This document shows, piece after piece, positions 24,583-35,559 of a stretch of DNA of 64,000 bases. The DNA comes from Adenophora triphylla var. japonica (Eukaryota > Streptophyta > Magnoliopsida > Asterales > Campanulaceae). The notes below the pieces were generated by a model, which saw only the letters and a list, made by a program, of their open reading frames with translations, had not been told where the DNA came from and made no database searches. The stretch is from the NCBI GenBank assembly GCA_022495995.1, contig JAFEMH010000332.1, positions 434,001 through 498,000 of the forward strand. Direction: 5' to 3'. Numbering within the stretch: the stretch's first letter is position 1; the number at the start of each line of letters is the position of its first letter. Made by a program: the position numbers and the translations under genes.

Positions 24583-25034
24583 TGAAATTACCCGGGGTTC
24601 GCGCGGGGCGACCGCGGTTGTCTTTCGCGGGGTTGTTGGTGTTTGAGACCTCGCTTTCGGGAAATAGAGGAGTCGCCACGCGATTTTGTATTTTGAGCCC
24701 AAACGTTGAAAAACGGCTTTAGTGAAAATGGTGTCGTTTTTATTGGTAGCAAAAACTTTGGAAAAGGCTTTAAAAAGGGGTGTCATTTTTATTGGTAGCA
24801 AAAACAAGGGAAAGGCTTTTGAGTACCAGAGATTGTTAGGTTCGGAGGTCACGTTACGTTTCGGGAAGAGTATTTTGAGATCACCAGAAATGCCTCGTAT
24901 GACGAGTCTTTCTACCTTTCTCGAAAATGTGTGCGTGTGTGTTTGCATTTTTGAAAATAGGGGCTTGAATGAAAAGCTTAATCTTGGTTTGAATGTCAAA
25001 CATTGATTTTGTGATTCTTTTTGGAAAAGGCGAG

Positions 25035-25865
25035 CGTTTGAATGACAAACGTCGGTTTTGGAGTTTTTTAGAAAAAGTGATGCGAGTGATGATTTTGAAC
25101 TTTTAACTTAATTGTCAAATGTTGAATTTTAAGAAAAGAGCGTTTGAATGTAAAACGTCGGATTTTGAGTTTGAAGATGATCGTTTGGATGCCAAACGTC
25201 ATTTCGCACATTTTTGAAAGAGAGTTCGAATGTCCGGTTTTGAACCAGGCATTTCATTGTTAGCAATTTTACGGGAAAAAAACATTAAATGAGATTTGAA
25301 TGTCAAATGTCGGGTTTTGAGTTTGAAGATGATCGTTTGGATGTCAAACGTCATTTCACGCGTTTTTGAAAGAGAGTTCGAATGTCGAACTCCGGTTTTG
25401 AACCGGGAATTTCATTGTTAGCAATTTTACGGGAAAAAAGCATTAAATGAGATTTGAATGTCAAATGTCGAGTTTTGAGTTTGAAGATGATCGTTTGGAT
25501 GCCAAACGTCATTTCGCGCGTTTTTGAAAGAGAGTTCGAATGTCGAACTCCGTTTTTGAACCGGACATTACATTGTTAGCGATTTTATGGGAAAAAAGCA
25601 TTAAATGATATGCGATCAACGAATCGTTTTGCGACTTGGACTTTGATAAGTAAATACTATCACGAGCCAAACGGCTCGGACTTGTAAATGACAGTATTTA
25701 AAGTGTGGTATCGACGAAATCAAACGACTCGGATTTTAAAAGTGCGTTAAGTAAATAGCATTCAACGGATCAAACGATCCAGACCGTTAAATGACTATCA
25801 CGAACCAAACGGTTCGGACTATAAAGTTGCGCAAAATAAATGACGTTCGACGGATCAAGCGATCC
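25035..25865 (-). other. Cluster of small hairpins with constant loops and covarying stems
   Basis: Given on the plus strand. ATG-loop family: CGTTTGG-ATG-CCAAACG (25182-25198, 25492-25508), ATTTGA-ATG-TCAAAT (25294-25308, 25452-25466), GAGTTCGA-ATG-TCGAACTC (25374-25392, 25532-25550). AAAC-loop family: CGAGCC-AAAC-GGCTCG (25673-25688), GGATC-AAAC-GATCC (25767-25780), CGAACC-AAAC-GGTTCG (25801-25816), GGATC-AAGC-GATCC (25852-25865). Stem arms differ between copies but still pair. All lie downstream of the LTR TATA box and so inside the element transcript. Confidence 0.75.
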
Positions 25866-26310
25866 AGAATTGTAAATGACATTAAAAGTAACGGAACGGG
25901 GCCGGAACGCCGTTTTAACCCGAGATTACTTCTCTTACGAGAAGAGAAGAGGATCCGGGACTAAAATGTATCAGACTCTATTGACGGTGACGTCTACATT
26001 TCAACAACGTTCGACCGAAACGGTTGTAGCGACTGGCGCATAAACCGAGACGGAATGAGTGTTTAGGGAGAGAGAGTGTTACCTATGGCTAGGGGTTGAC
26101 TCTTTTGGCTCGGGAGGCGTATACGGGATACGATTTAGTGTTTGGAACTGTGTTTCGAGGTGGTTTGGCTTGTATTTGGTTGAAATATGAAGTTTTCACG
26201 CGAATCGAGGTGAAACGGGGCTCGGGAGAGGGAGAAACTAGTTTGGGCCGCGGCTGTGGGTGAAATGTGTTATGTTTTTTCTTTTTTTTTTTGAAATGTT
26301 GACAGCCCTC

Positions 26311-26320
26311 TGTATTTATA
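26311..26320 (-). promoter_or_regulatory. TATA box in the element C LTR
   Basis: The minus strand reads CCTATAAATACAGAGG, about 525 bp into the LTR, the likely core promoter of the genomic transcript. Confidence 0.6.
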
Positions 26321-26337
26321 GGGTGAAATTACAAAAG

Positions 26338-26351
26338 AGTCCGTACGGACT
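26338..26351. promoter_or_regulatory. 14-bp palindrome upstream of the LTR TATA box
   Basis: AGTCCGTACGGACT is a perfect palindrome 18 bp upstream of the minus-strand TATA box. Related copies lie at 26430, 28759 and 31951. The position suggests a dimeric-factor binding site. Confidence 0.5.
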
Positions 26352-26429
26352 TAACCTGAATTCTAGGGGATTTTGTGGTATTTTTGAAATTGGAGGGACT
26401 TGCTGGCAACTCTGTTTTGCCTGAAAAAG

Positions 26430-26443
26430 AGTCCGGACGGACT
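26430..26443. promoter_or_regulatory. Second LTR copy of the AGTCCG palindrome
   Basis: AGTCCGGACGGACT, palindromic except for the centre, 110 bp upstream of the TATA box on the minus strand. Confidence 0.45.
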
Positions 26444-26846
26444 TTGACAGCATCCCAGGGGTATTTTGGTCTTTTCACACTGAAATCTGATTGATGTTGA
26501 CCGGAGGGCTGTGGCATGCATGCCACGTGCCCCTGTGACTCACCAGGGCATGGTTTTTCGTGCCATTATTCCCGGTTTTGTCCGTTTTTTAAATAACTGT
26601 CCAGAAAATGTCCGAAACGCCCCCGGAAAGTGCCGGAAAGTGCGTTTTTCAGGAAAAGCTGTACTTTTACGTGCGACGACGTGTGTTGAGTACGCTTCGA
26701 CGTTGGGATGCACGGGGCAGTTCCGGGACGTCCTGTTGGCTTGAGAACGGGGAGCTTAACGGGTTCCGATTAACCTGGAGCGGGCCAGTTAACGGATTCC
26801 GGTTAACTTCTAACGGATTTTGGCGATCCAGATTTGGGTACTTACA

Positions 26847-26860
26847 GTTAGCCCCTCAGC
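26847..26860 (-). other. Polypurine tract of element C
   Basis: The minus strand reads GCTGAGGGGCTAAC immediately before LTR start TGTAAG. It corresponds to GCCGAGGGGCTC in A and B. Confidence 0.75.
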
Positions 26861-26976
26861 GACGTCACTTTCGAAGGAAATGGGGTCGTTGAAAATGATA
26901 AGGATCCAAATCGGGGGATGCCTTACTTGAAGAGACCTGAGAGGTCAGCTGGCTGGACCCTTAGCGAAAAGGATTC

Positions 26977-27011
26977 CTACGTATCCCGAGTGGGAATCAA
27001 GTCGATCGTAG
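26977..27011 (-). other. Type-2 hairpin next to the element C polypurine tract
   Basis: The minus strand reads CTACG...ATTCCC-ACTC-GGGAT-ACGTAG, the same architecture as in element A and at 47096-47124 in B, with a different loop. Confidence 0.65.
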
Positions 27012-27039
27012 TTCTTAGGTGCAAGGAGCTGCGCGTGGG

Positions 27040-27680
27040 GACCTTGACCTAAGCGAGACTGTTGTGAGGCGTCTGAACCTAAACGGAGACTATTGTGAGG
27101 CGTCTGAACCTGAATGGAGATTGTTGTGAGGCGTCTGAACCTAAGTGAGACCATTGTGCGGCATCTGAACCTGAATGGAGACTATTGTGAGGCGTCTGAA
27201 CCTAAGATTATTGAAACCTTTGAGGGCGTGTGGCACCTCAGACTGGAGTTACTAAAATATACGAGGGCATGTGGTGCCTCAGACCGAGGTTACTTGAAAC
27301 GTACGAGGGCGTGTGGCGCCTCAGACCGAGGTTACTTGAAACATACGAGGGCATGTAGCGCCTCAGACCGAGATTGCTGAAACTTATGAGGGCATGTGGC
27401 GCCTCAGACCGGAGTTACTGAAACTTTTGAGGGCGTGTGGCACCTCAGACCGAGATTACTTGAAACATACGAGGGAGTGTGGCGCCTCAGACCGAGGTTA
27501 CTTGAAACGTACGAGGGCGTGTAGCGCCTCAGACCAAGATTAGTGAAACTTTCGAGGGCGTGTGGCGCCTCAGACCGGAGTTACTAAAACATATGAGGGC
27601 GTGTGGCGCCTCAGACCGCGATTACTAAAACATTTGAGGGCGTGTGGCGCCTCAGACCGAGGTTACGAGGATGCGTTTGT
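27040..27680 (+). repeat. Two tandem arrays, about 33-bp and 42-bp units
   Basis: GAGGCGTCTGAACCT-type units of about 33 bp repeat about five times to 27210. Then units with GAGGGCGTGTGGCGCCTCAG, about 42 bp, repeat about eleven times to 27660. There are no unique spacers. The array lies between the polypurine tract and the captured genes. Confidence 0.85.
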
Positions 27681-28650
27681 CCTGAGATGAAGGCGTTCGT
27701 GCCTTGAGATTGATTTTGTAAGGTGTTCATGCCTTGGGTGCTGGACATATGATGACAGCCAAGTTTTATCTGCTGGGGATAGGGTGGCAATGATGGGAAT
27801 GGTTGCGTTAAACTGGCGTTCTTAACAACACGGAAGGATTGACGTTCTAACGACGGAGTCAGGAACGGGATGTGGTCTCGGGAGAGACTGACACATTGCT
27901 GGGAAAAAGCGTCCATAGTTCTAATAAAGCCAGTTAGGAACTGATGGGATTGATTGACGTTTCTTCTTAGACGGATGGTCTTAGGATCCTGCTAGGGAGG
28001 AGTGTTCGGGCTTACGATGATGGCCGAAGAGGGATTGTTATGCGGGCTTACCTTGATGGCCGCTGAAATGGGATGATCGGGCTTACGACTGGCGGCCGGG
28101 GAAGTAAATGTTCACTTGCTGGAGTGAAAAGGTATTCGGACTTACGAAGATGGCCGAAGAGGGATTGTTGTGCGGGCTTACCTTGATGGCCGCTGAAGTG
28201 GGATGATCGGGATTACGACTGGCGGCCGGGGAGATGAATGTTGGTGAAAACCAATGGGAATTTTGACGTCGGGAGACGGAGTTGTGATTTAATGTCCGAA
28301 GACGGGACTGAGCGTTTGAATGTCAAACGTCGGTTTGGGGCAGAAATGAGCGTTCGGATGTCAAACGCCGATTTGGGATTTAATGTCTGGAGACGAAGCG
28401 TTAGTGAAAACTAACTGAAAATTTAACGTCTGGAGACGGAATTGTGATTTAACGTCCGAAGACGAGGCTGAGCGTTTGAATGTCAAACGTCGGTTTGGGG
28501 TGAAAATGAGCTTTTAAATGTCAAACGCCGATTTGAGATTTAATGTCTGGAGACCAAGCGTTAGTGAAAACTAACTGAAAATTTAATGTCTAGAGACGAA
28601 GCGTTAGTGAAAACTAACGGGACTTAACCTCGGGGGAGGGGGTGTTAGAA
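27681..28650 (+). repeat. Diverged repeats with GAAA-loop and ATG-loop hairpins
   Basis: A unit of about 130 bp (GGGCTTACGA...GGCCGAAGAGGG...GGCGGCCGGGG) occurs at 28008 and 28138, followed by two copies of a longer unit with GACGTC/CGTC words. Hairpins: TTGGT-GAAA-ACCAA (28241-28254), GTTAGT-GAAA-ACTAAC (28400-28415, 28560-28575, 28603-28618), CGTTTGA-ATG-TCAAACG (28313-28329, 28473-28489). The ATG-loop hairpins are those found in the LTR. No gene is present. Confidence 0.75.
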
Positions 28651-28758
28651 AGGTCTAACTTGGGGAAATTTTACACTTTTGGGGGTCAAAAGGGGTAAAA
28701 TTGAAACTGTGAGAAGCTGAGGGGCCAAAGTGGCAAGGAATCTTTTCAGCTGCAAAAG

Positions 28759-28772
28759 AGTCCGGCCGGACT
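28759..28772. promoter_or_regulatory. AGTCCG palindrome upstream of the PMD gene
   Basis: AGTCCGGCCGGACT is a perfect palindrome, 140 bp before the PMD ATG. The preceding CAAAAG matches the LTR copy at 26338. Confidence 0.5.
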
Positions 28773-28912
28773 GAGACTAAATTTGACCAGGTTCAAATCA
28801 GCAACAGGCCGACACAAACTGGTACAATTCTCCATACTTTCAGGCGAGGAAAAGAGAGAAAAATTCTTTCCCATTTCGCGAGTTTTGTTCAAATTTTCGA
28901 GGGAAAATCATC

Positions 28913-31560
28913 ATGGATGCCGGTGTGGAACCAATGGCTCGCCATAGGAGGACCGACAACGAAAGAACGAAGTTGGTGAGGACCATTCGAACCACCGCTC
29001 GTCCCGTGGATCCAACAGAGTTTTATCTGGCTGGGGACACTCACAAATCCAAGGGAGGGATCGAAAGACAGGTAAACTTCCTCTAAATTCCGTTAATTTT
29101 AAGAATGTGCATTCTTTAAATTTTAGAAATTTGATTAGAAATGAGTTAGGGTTCTTGGTGCCCTAATTGGGGCTTTTGACTTTGCTATGCGCCTTTGTCG
29201 AAATTGACTAGAGTTTAGTTCAATTGACGTTATGGGTAGATGACATAAAAATTTTGGTTGCAATTTCGAAATTAAAGTAAGTTTAATTCGGGACGGAGTA
29301 ATTTTTCGAAATGTTCGAAATGATTGAAAGTTCTGAATTCGATGGAGTTTTCGAGATGTTTTGAAAGTTGTGAATTCAACGGATTTTTCGAAATGTTTTG
29401 AAAGTTTCGAATTCGACAAAGTTTTCGAAATGTTTTGAAAGTTTCGAATTCGACGGAGTTTTCGAAATGTTTTGAACTTTTTGGGATTTTGGACCGTTAA
29501 TACTTCAACTGGGATGGACATATTTTAGAAAAATGATAACTATATTTGTGTTTCATCATTTCGACATGCGTTTGTGCATTCTGGTAGATGTTGCTTCTGT
29601 ATTAACGTACTTTTGTCGTGTTCACCTGCAGGGGCGAGGGCCGGTTGACGTTCACAACTTGAAGATCAGGGGAGCCTTCGAGGCAGTTAGAGCGCTGTGG
29701 GAGATACTCCCAGACGAGGCTCGGGACGGAGAGAGGAGTCCGCAGCAGTTTGTGGTTGACTCCGATTTGGCTGGGTTTATCAGCGCAGTAGCCGCGGTGG
29801 CTTCGACGCAGAGGGCGAGGGTCTTGCACGTTGCCCTGAGAGAGTACTGGTGGGACACGACCCACACTTTTCACTTCAGGTGGGGGGAGGCGACTGTGAC
29901 TTCCACTGACTTTGCGGCGATTACGGGGTTGCCATTCTGGGGCAACACACTTGTGTGGGTGGATGGCTATACCCCGGGGCAGTTGTCGGAGATGCTAGGT
30001 TTTGATATTACCGATGCCAGGGGCTTGGGTATTCGGTACGGGCTGATAGAGGCTCATCTGAGGAGGGGTATTGTTGCTTATTTGGAGGGGTCTCCGAGGA
30101 TGACCGCAGAGCATCTGGCTCGAGGGTTCTTATGGTTTGCTTTGTCAGCTACCCTGTTTCCTACTTTTGACACATCATGTCACTTCCCTCTGCTTGGCTC
30201 GCTGACTGATCTGGACGCCACGAGTGGGTTTGCATGGGGGGAGGCTGGACTGGCCGAGCTCTACCATGCTTTGGATAGGTTCTCGCGGGGAGAGGAGAAT
30301 TCCTTATGCTGCTTTTCGTTTGCTTTGGATGTAAGTTCCTGTCTTTTTCTCTTCCTTGTCTCATTTTGTACTCGTATGTATCTGCTCTGTAGCTGACATA
30401 ACTTTCCATATGCTTGACAGGTGTGGTTTTTGGAGGTGTTCCACCCGTAGAGGTGGGAGACCAAAGAGGAGTATGAGTCCTTGTTCCCCGCCATGTTGAT
30501 TTGGTAGAAGGCGGCAAAGAAGCCGGCAACGTCGAGGGAGGGTACTCGGCTGACTTACGAGGAGGTGTCTCTGGCCATGAGCCGAGAGTTTTCTGCGCTG
30601 GTCCAGCTGACTTGGTGGAACCGGATTGACGCTTTTATGGTCCAGGCTGCTAGGGAGGTCACACGTCGACGGAAGCTGTTGGTGGGGCTTCATTGTGACG
30701 CGATGTACTTGGGGGGAGAGGGTGACCTATCAGCATGGTCCGGGGTCCCTTCCTTTGGTTCCGATGGACCCGCCTCCACACATGCAGCATCCTTTGTTGA
30801 TACCGATGGAGGATTTGGAGCGGTATAGACATGGCGTGTTCTATATCGAGTTTATCATAAAGGGTGCCGACTATGACATCTTCCTGAGGACGAGGCTGAG
30901 GAGCCCGCAGGTGCTGTACAGGGAGGGCGAGGGCCCTGCATATCCCCGGGACTACCCGCTCCCTCGCGCTCGGCTGGCATATGAGGGGCTTGATGGTTCT
31001 CGCAGGCGATTGGTGATCCCCATTCCGGAGGAGACGAGGCCTCGGTACAGAGTGGACCCCAATGCTTTGGTGAGTGCTTTGATTTTCTGTACTTGATAGT
31101 AGCATTCTGCAAATGTTGCATCTGTGCTGTCTGTTTGTCTTTTGACGGCTTTTCTGATTTGCAGGTGTCTGGCCGTACGTACAACTAGGCCGTGAGACGT
31201 TTGGACGGGTGGGCTAACTACGCCAGGATACTCGTGGAGTTCCTGCGGTGTAATTCCTGGAGGAGTGCGGCTGTGCATGAGCCGATGCTATCTAGGCCGA
31301 GGGACTCGTCTGCCTCCACGACTGGTGGGGCGGACTTTATGCAGGGGTTTGGCCAGTTCTCTGGTGAGACGGCGGGGTTCGGAGCTCGTCACTCTTCGTT
31401 CTCAGGGCACGAACAGGGAGAGTCCTCGGGGACACATACGCGGAGGTGGCCTTTCTCGTATTCCCGTCTTGAGGAATTTGGAGATTACCTGTCCTCGGTG
31501 GATCCTACTGGCCGCGGGCAAGATATTGAGTGCTCGGATGACGAGCAGGACTCTGAGTAG
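28913..31560 (+). pseudogene. Plant mobile domain (PMD) gene carried antisense in element C
   Basis: Four exons can be read. 28913-29071 starts ATG (MDAGVEPMARHRR). 29632-30330 has the PMD core (LREYWWDTTHTFHFRWGEATVT, DFAAITGLPF). 30421-31069 and 31165-31560 follow, the last ending in an acidic tail. The introns 29072-29631, 30331-30420 and 31070-31164 have GT..AG ends and join the frames exactly. Damage: TAG at 30448, 30505 and 31186, and a one-base gain in a G-run near 30715. PMD proteins occur in plant genes such as MAIN-like ones and in transposons; their action is not settled. It is opposite to the transcription of element C. Confidence 0.85.
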
Positions 31561-32090
31561 TCCTCTTTTGATTTATTTTAGACAAAATGTGTGTATTGTC
31601 CAACAATTTGACTTGTACTTGAAAGGGCCTTTGAGGCGGAACCTTGTATTTTGCACATTTATTTAGTGATTACCTTCTTTTATTTTTGGCAAATAAGCAA
31701 GCAGGTTGATCAAAAATAAATAAAAATGAAACATGCACAAAAATTCAAACTGGTCAAAATTTATGTCTATATGCACTGTTATTTAATTAATTGCACTGTT
31801 GCACGAGCCCGGGGCGGAAGTGGTGTTGGCAGTGGTTGATTGAAACTATAGATGCACGTAGTTTCAACGAAGCTTGAACAGGATATGGTTTGGAAATGTT
31901 TCCAATTTGAGGCAGTTGGCTGCAGAGTTGACCCAGTCAACTTGAAAAATAGTCCGGCCGGACTTGGATTCAATTTCCAGATTCTTTTAAATTGCAGTTC
32001 AGTTTTTGCAATTGTGAAAACAGCACGTTTGCTTTGATCAATCAACTGAATTTCTCTCTTAAATTCTTGAAGGTTTTCTTTGCTCTTCTC
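31561..32090 (+). other. Spacer between the two antisense genes
   Basis: No gene. It should hold the 3' end of the PMD transcript and the promoter of the DUF7745-like gene. No clear polyadenylation signal or TATA box stands out; TTTTAAA occurs about 31985. Confidence 0.5.
31951..31964. promoter_or_regulatory. AGTCCG palindrome upstream of the DUF7745-like gene
   Basis: AGTCCGGCCGGACT, 126 bp before the ATG at 32091, the same sequence and nearly the same distance as at the PMD gene. Confidence 0.5.
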
Positions 32091-32837
32091 ATGGCTCCAT
32101 TTCCTAGGCTATCGTCTCAGATGCAAGAGCGATACTTGGACAATTTCCAGTCGTGGGTACGGCACCACATGAGGCAAAGCAAGGGTTTTTTCGAGGGTTG
32201 TTACGGGATGAAATCGATTTGGGCTCTGAAGGAGCTCATACCGGATTGGGATCTTTTCAGAGCTGCGGCTCATTTTTGGGACGTACGGAGGCACGAGTAC
32301 AACTTTTTGTACAACAAGATTAGCCCACTATTGAAGATTTCCGGGCCATATTTGGAGGACCTGAGACGAAACAACTAGTTCTTCCTTTAACGGGTGGCAT
32401 AGCCACTGTTGAGAAGTTGGTGTCTTTACTTGGTATCTCAGCTGAAGAAGCATACGGGATGCTAATACTGAACACAGATTATGTTGACATTTCGGGACTG
32501 CCCGATAAATTTACCGGTGTCGATGGGAGCGTTTTTGCGTGGAACGCATTTGCTCTGTGCGCATTTGCCACTTTATTCACATTCACGTCCCTGGGTGTGT
32601 GTCATCACAGTGTACTGGACCTGGTGAGGCAGTGCCGGAACGGGAGAGACATCGTGCCTTTGATCCTGGGCGGACGTTCCTGGGCATAGGTCGAATGGCG
32701 ACCGGCAGCCGATACATGTGGGGAGGGAGTCCCGCTATGCTCACTATGTGGTTGAGGGAGCGATTGCAGATGATGCCCGAGGTGGCAGTGTCTTGTGACC
32801 CTTGGTCCTTTTCTCGACGTCCTCTAGTGATAGGGGC
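32091..32837 (+). pseudogene. DUF7745-like gene, 5' half, antisense in element C
   Basis: ATG at 32091 opens MAPFPRLSSQMQERY; then DWDLFRAAAHFWDVRRHEYNF, the FWD motif of the family I know as DUF7745. The frame stops at 32376 and continues shifted as LPLTGG...KLVSLLGISAEEAYGML, then CHHSVLDLVRQCRNGRDIVPLIL. It shifts again near 32680 to FLGIGRMATGSRYMWGG and RRPLVIG. Element B interrupts it after 32837; the frame resumes at 48694. The function of this family is unknown to me; it is plant-specific and often transposon-associated. Confidence 0.7.
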
Positions 32838-34257
32838 TGTAAGTACGCCAATCCAATTCGCAACCCTTTTAAGATGCATTTTAATATAATAAAATTGCAT
32901 TAAGGGGCATTTTGGTAAATTCCCGGCCTATCCCGAGACTTCCGGAAATATTTCATAAGTTTCCCGCGAAGGAAGTACCTTTTGGTACCTTACTCATGCC
33001 AAAGGACCTCTTGGGAATAAAACCTTTTGGACTTTTTGGGTATTTTCCCTGAATGTTCCAGAATATGGTTTTGGCGCCAAAAGCAGTTGAGCCACCTTGT
33101 GTCACGCGACAACTCGAGGCCTAGAAAGTGGCTACGTAAGGTCGTGTGACACATTGAGGCTACTAACTGCAGCCTATAAATAAGACCCTCCCCCTCTCAG
33201 AAATAGATCCCAAAACTTCAGCCTACTGTTACTCTGCAGGAATTGCGTCGTAACAAAGCCCTCCAAACATAATTCTCTCTCTCTCCTACCCTCAATCTAC
33301 CCCAATTCCCTCCAATTCAAGCCCCTTCCTACGCCAAACCACTTGGATCCTTTGCATCAATCCTACCAAGCTACTAAGACCAGAAGCAACCAATTGAAGG
33401 GTTCTGTATCTAACTTGATACAGAATTCGTGGAAGCAACAAGGGTAACGAATCTCAAACTCCCTCTTCTCTCTTCCTTCTAATCAACTCTTCATAATTCT
33501 ATTGTTTAATTCTGTTAGGATTCAGTAATCAGACTCTATCCATCTAGATTACTGAATCCCAATCGCAATCTCTCTGTTTAAATTGTCTAATCTGTGTAAT
33601 TGAGCTATTATTGTTGAATACTTGCTTGAATTTGGTGTTTAAACCCCAAGGGGGTGTGGATCTACCCATATCCACACTCCCGGGGTCGATTTGTTGTTAT
33701 TTCTGTATTTCGTATCTAATCTGTTCAATTAATTAGATCTGTGTTAGCTGTTGTTGATTCTGGTGTTCATTGTGTAAGTTTCTGCAGATGGCCTCTATGT
33801 GTCACGCGACACATTGTTCATAGGTGATCCTGTGTCACGCGACATATCTGGTCACCTGTGTCATGTGTCATGCGACATATCGTGCCTGTCTGCAGAAACC
33901 TTTTCCATTTGTAATACGTTCTAGATTGTTGTGGTGGGGTGTGGCCTCCCTAAATAAATTGGTTCACAAGTTGTAAGTCTCAATTCATATTAATAAAATG
34001 CATGATTACCACACTTGTTCATTGTCAACATTTGCACACACTTTTGGATTTGCTTGGATGTTTAATTGAAAGACTCGTCTACGGACGAGGCATGTTGGGT
34101 GAACTCTCGGTTCTTCCCAACACGTAACCTGACCCCCGAACCCGTTCTCTTTTCATAGGTTTTTCAAAGTGCACCTCTTAAGCATGGCGTGGCGACTCTC
34201 TTTTTACTCTTTCACCGTGAAACCCAAAGATGTTTCGCGAGGGCGAGCGCACATTCA
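32838..34257 (+). repeat. 5' LTR of element B
   Basis: Starts TGTAAGTACGCC, ends GCACATTCA before the primer site. TATA box at 33175. GTGTCACGCGAC or GTGTCATGCGAC words recur (33100, 33800, 33830, 33865). The start resembles the element C LTR start (TGTAAGTACCC). Confidence 0.95.
33175..33182 (+). promoter_or_regulatory. TATA box in the element B LTR
   Basis: CCTATAAATAAGACC; the 3' LTR copy is at 47605-47612. Confidence 0.6.
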
Positions 34258-34277
34258 GTGGCGACTCTGCTGGGGAC
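34258..34277 (+). other. Primer-binding site of element B
   Basis: TGGCGACTCTGCTGGGGA follows the LTR end by one base. The same wording, TTGGCGACTCCGCTGGGGA, begins the internal region of C. From memory this type of site in Ogre/Tat elements is complementary to a tRNA-Arg; the tRNA identity was not checked. Confidence 0.8.
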
Positions 34278-35559
34278 ATGCACTTCGAAAACCTGTTTTT
34301 CAAATGTTAAATGGGTCAAGCTTTCATTGAATTAAACATCCAATACGTCCATTTTTGTGTGCATCTTTGATAATCATTTGTGGTTCATGCATTTTGTTGA
34401 TTATGAGACTTGTGAGCCTTATGTGTTTTGTGGTCATTGTGTTGTGCATTAGACATTCTTGCTTTGTTCTTGCCTTGGAGAGGCAGGGGCTGATTTGATG
34501 ATTGCAGAGTGCTGGTTCAGTGACCACCCAGGTCATGCGACATCTCTGTCCCTTGATGTCCTGTGTCACGCGACAAGGCGTGGCCACTGAACAGATATTC
34601 AGAAGGCTGGTTTGAGGGCAGTCCCTTGAATCGAATTTGGCTCAGTTGATTGTTGTTCCCTGTATTTCCAGTGAGTGTGTGTGCATTTTTTTTCTCTTTT
34701 CAAGAATAAATAAAATAAAAATCTTGTTTTTTGTAAATAAAAGAATATAGTCATCCGCACACTACATCACTTAGATTTAGAACCCTCGGGTGCGATTGAC
34801 GGCATCGCGGACGGCCATGAAATTCGCCTACGCTTGAGCGCCTGAAATCAAACCTAAACCCCTAGTGCGTTATAGGTGGCACCACACTTAAACCTTACCC
34901 ACGGTTGGTTTTTGATACAACGTTTTCATCACACCAAAATAACTTGTTTTTGAAACATATCGTAGGTCCTTATACCTTCCCCAAAACCTCGCATCTTGTG
35001 GGCATGTTGCCAAATGCAACATGATTTCACGTGGGGACATGTCACTTCCGTGGCGTGTTCTAAACGAGAGATCATGCCGCATTGTCAACGTGCACCGACG
35101 AGAGGTCATGCCGGATTTTTCTTCGAAATTCTTCGAAAAGACCCGTTATGCTGCCCAAATTTCCCCAGAAATTTGGACAACCTCTCCGTTCCATAATGAT
35201 GTTAGGATTTGGTTAGGTATCATTACCTATTATATATTCCAATGCAAGGCATTTAGTGTAATTTGAACGTTGCGTCCCTAGGCTTCCCCGAGGTATAGTT
35301 AGTATGAATAAAGGCTTCTCCTTTCCCAACCGTACTTAGGATTTAAAACATTAATTTATACTTGAAGACGAATAAGATTGTTTGTGCGAGTCTGTCCCGT
35401 TCCTTTCCCTCTCCCGTTCCTCAAAATTTCCCTTCAATACCTTATAAGCCCATCTCTACCCCAGCAGCTACGGCGAGTTGGACCCGTTCATCTGTCCTAG
35501 GAGCTCGTTTGGTTCGTGTACAAGCAGTTCAAGCAGTTTTAGTCAGCCTAGAATCAGAC
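34278..35559 (+). other. Element B leader
   Basis: The untranslated region before the first gag-like ORF. It contains further GTCACGCGACA words near 34560. No gene or strong structure is evident. Confidence 0.5.

Larger units (their letters stand above)
24583..26846 (-). repeat. 3' LTR of element C (2,264 bp)
   Basis: On the minus strand it starts TGTAAGTACCCAAATC after the polypurine tract and ends GGGTAATTTCA. The same terminal sequence lies at 63554 beside the primer site. It holds a TATA box (26320-26311), two palindromes just upstream of it, a 152-158-bp tandem repeat in three copies (25171, 25323, 25481) and many small hairpins. Open frames of 94-148 aa here are not genes. Confidence 0.9.

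Noticed and set aside
24553..25006. Open frames of 94-148 codons in the LTR, repeated at 63441-63984
   Set aside because: The same frames occur in both LTR copies and show no protein resemblance; they are LTR sequence.
27200..27660. 42-bp regular repeats resembling a CRISPR array
   Set aside because: Tandem units with no spacers and no cas-like genes; eukaryotic context.
29135..29521. Minus-strand 128-codon frame
   Set aside because: Lies in the first PMD intron over a short TTCGAAATG-type repeat and has a repetitive sequence.
28913..31560. PMD gene as an intact host gene
   Set aside because: Three in-frame stops and a frameshift, and it lies inside element C between polypurine tract and integrase.
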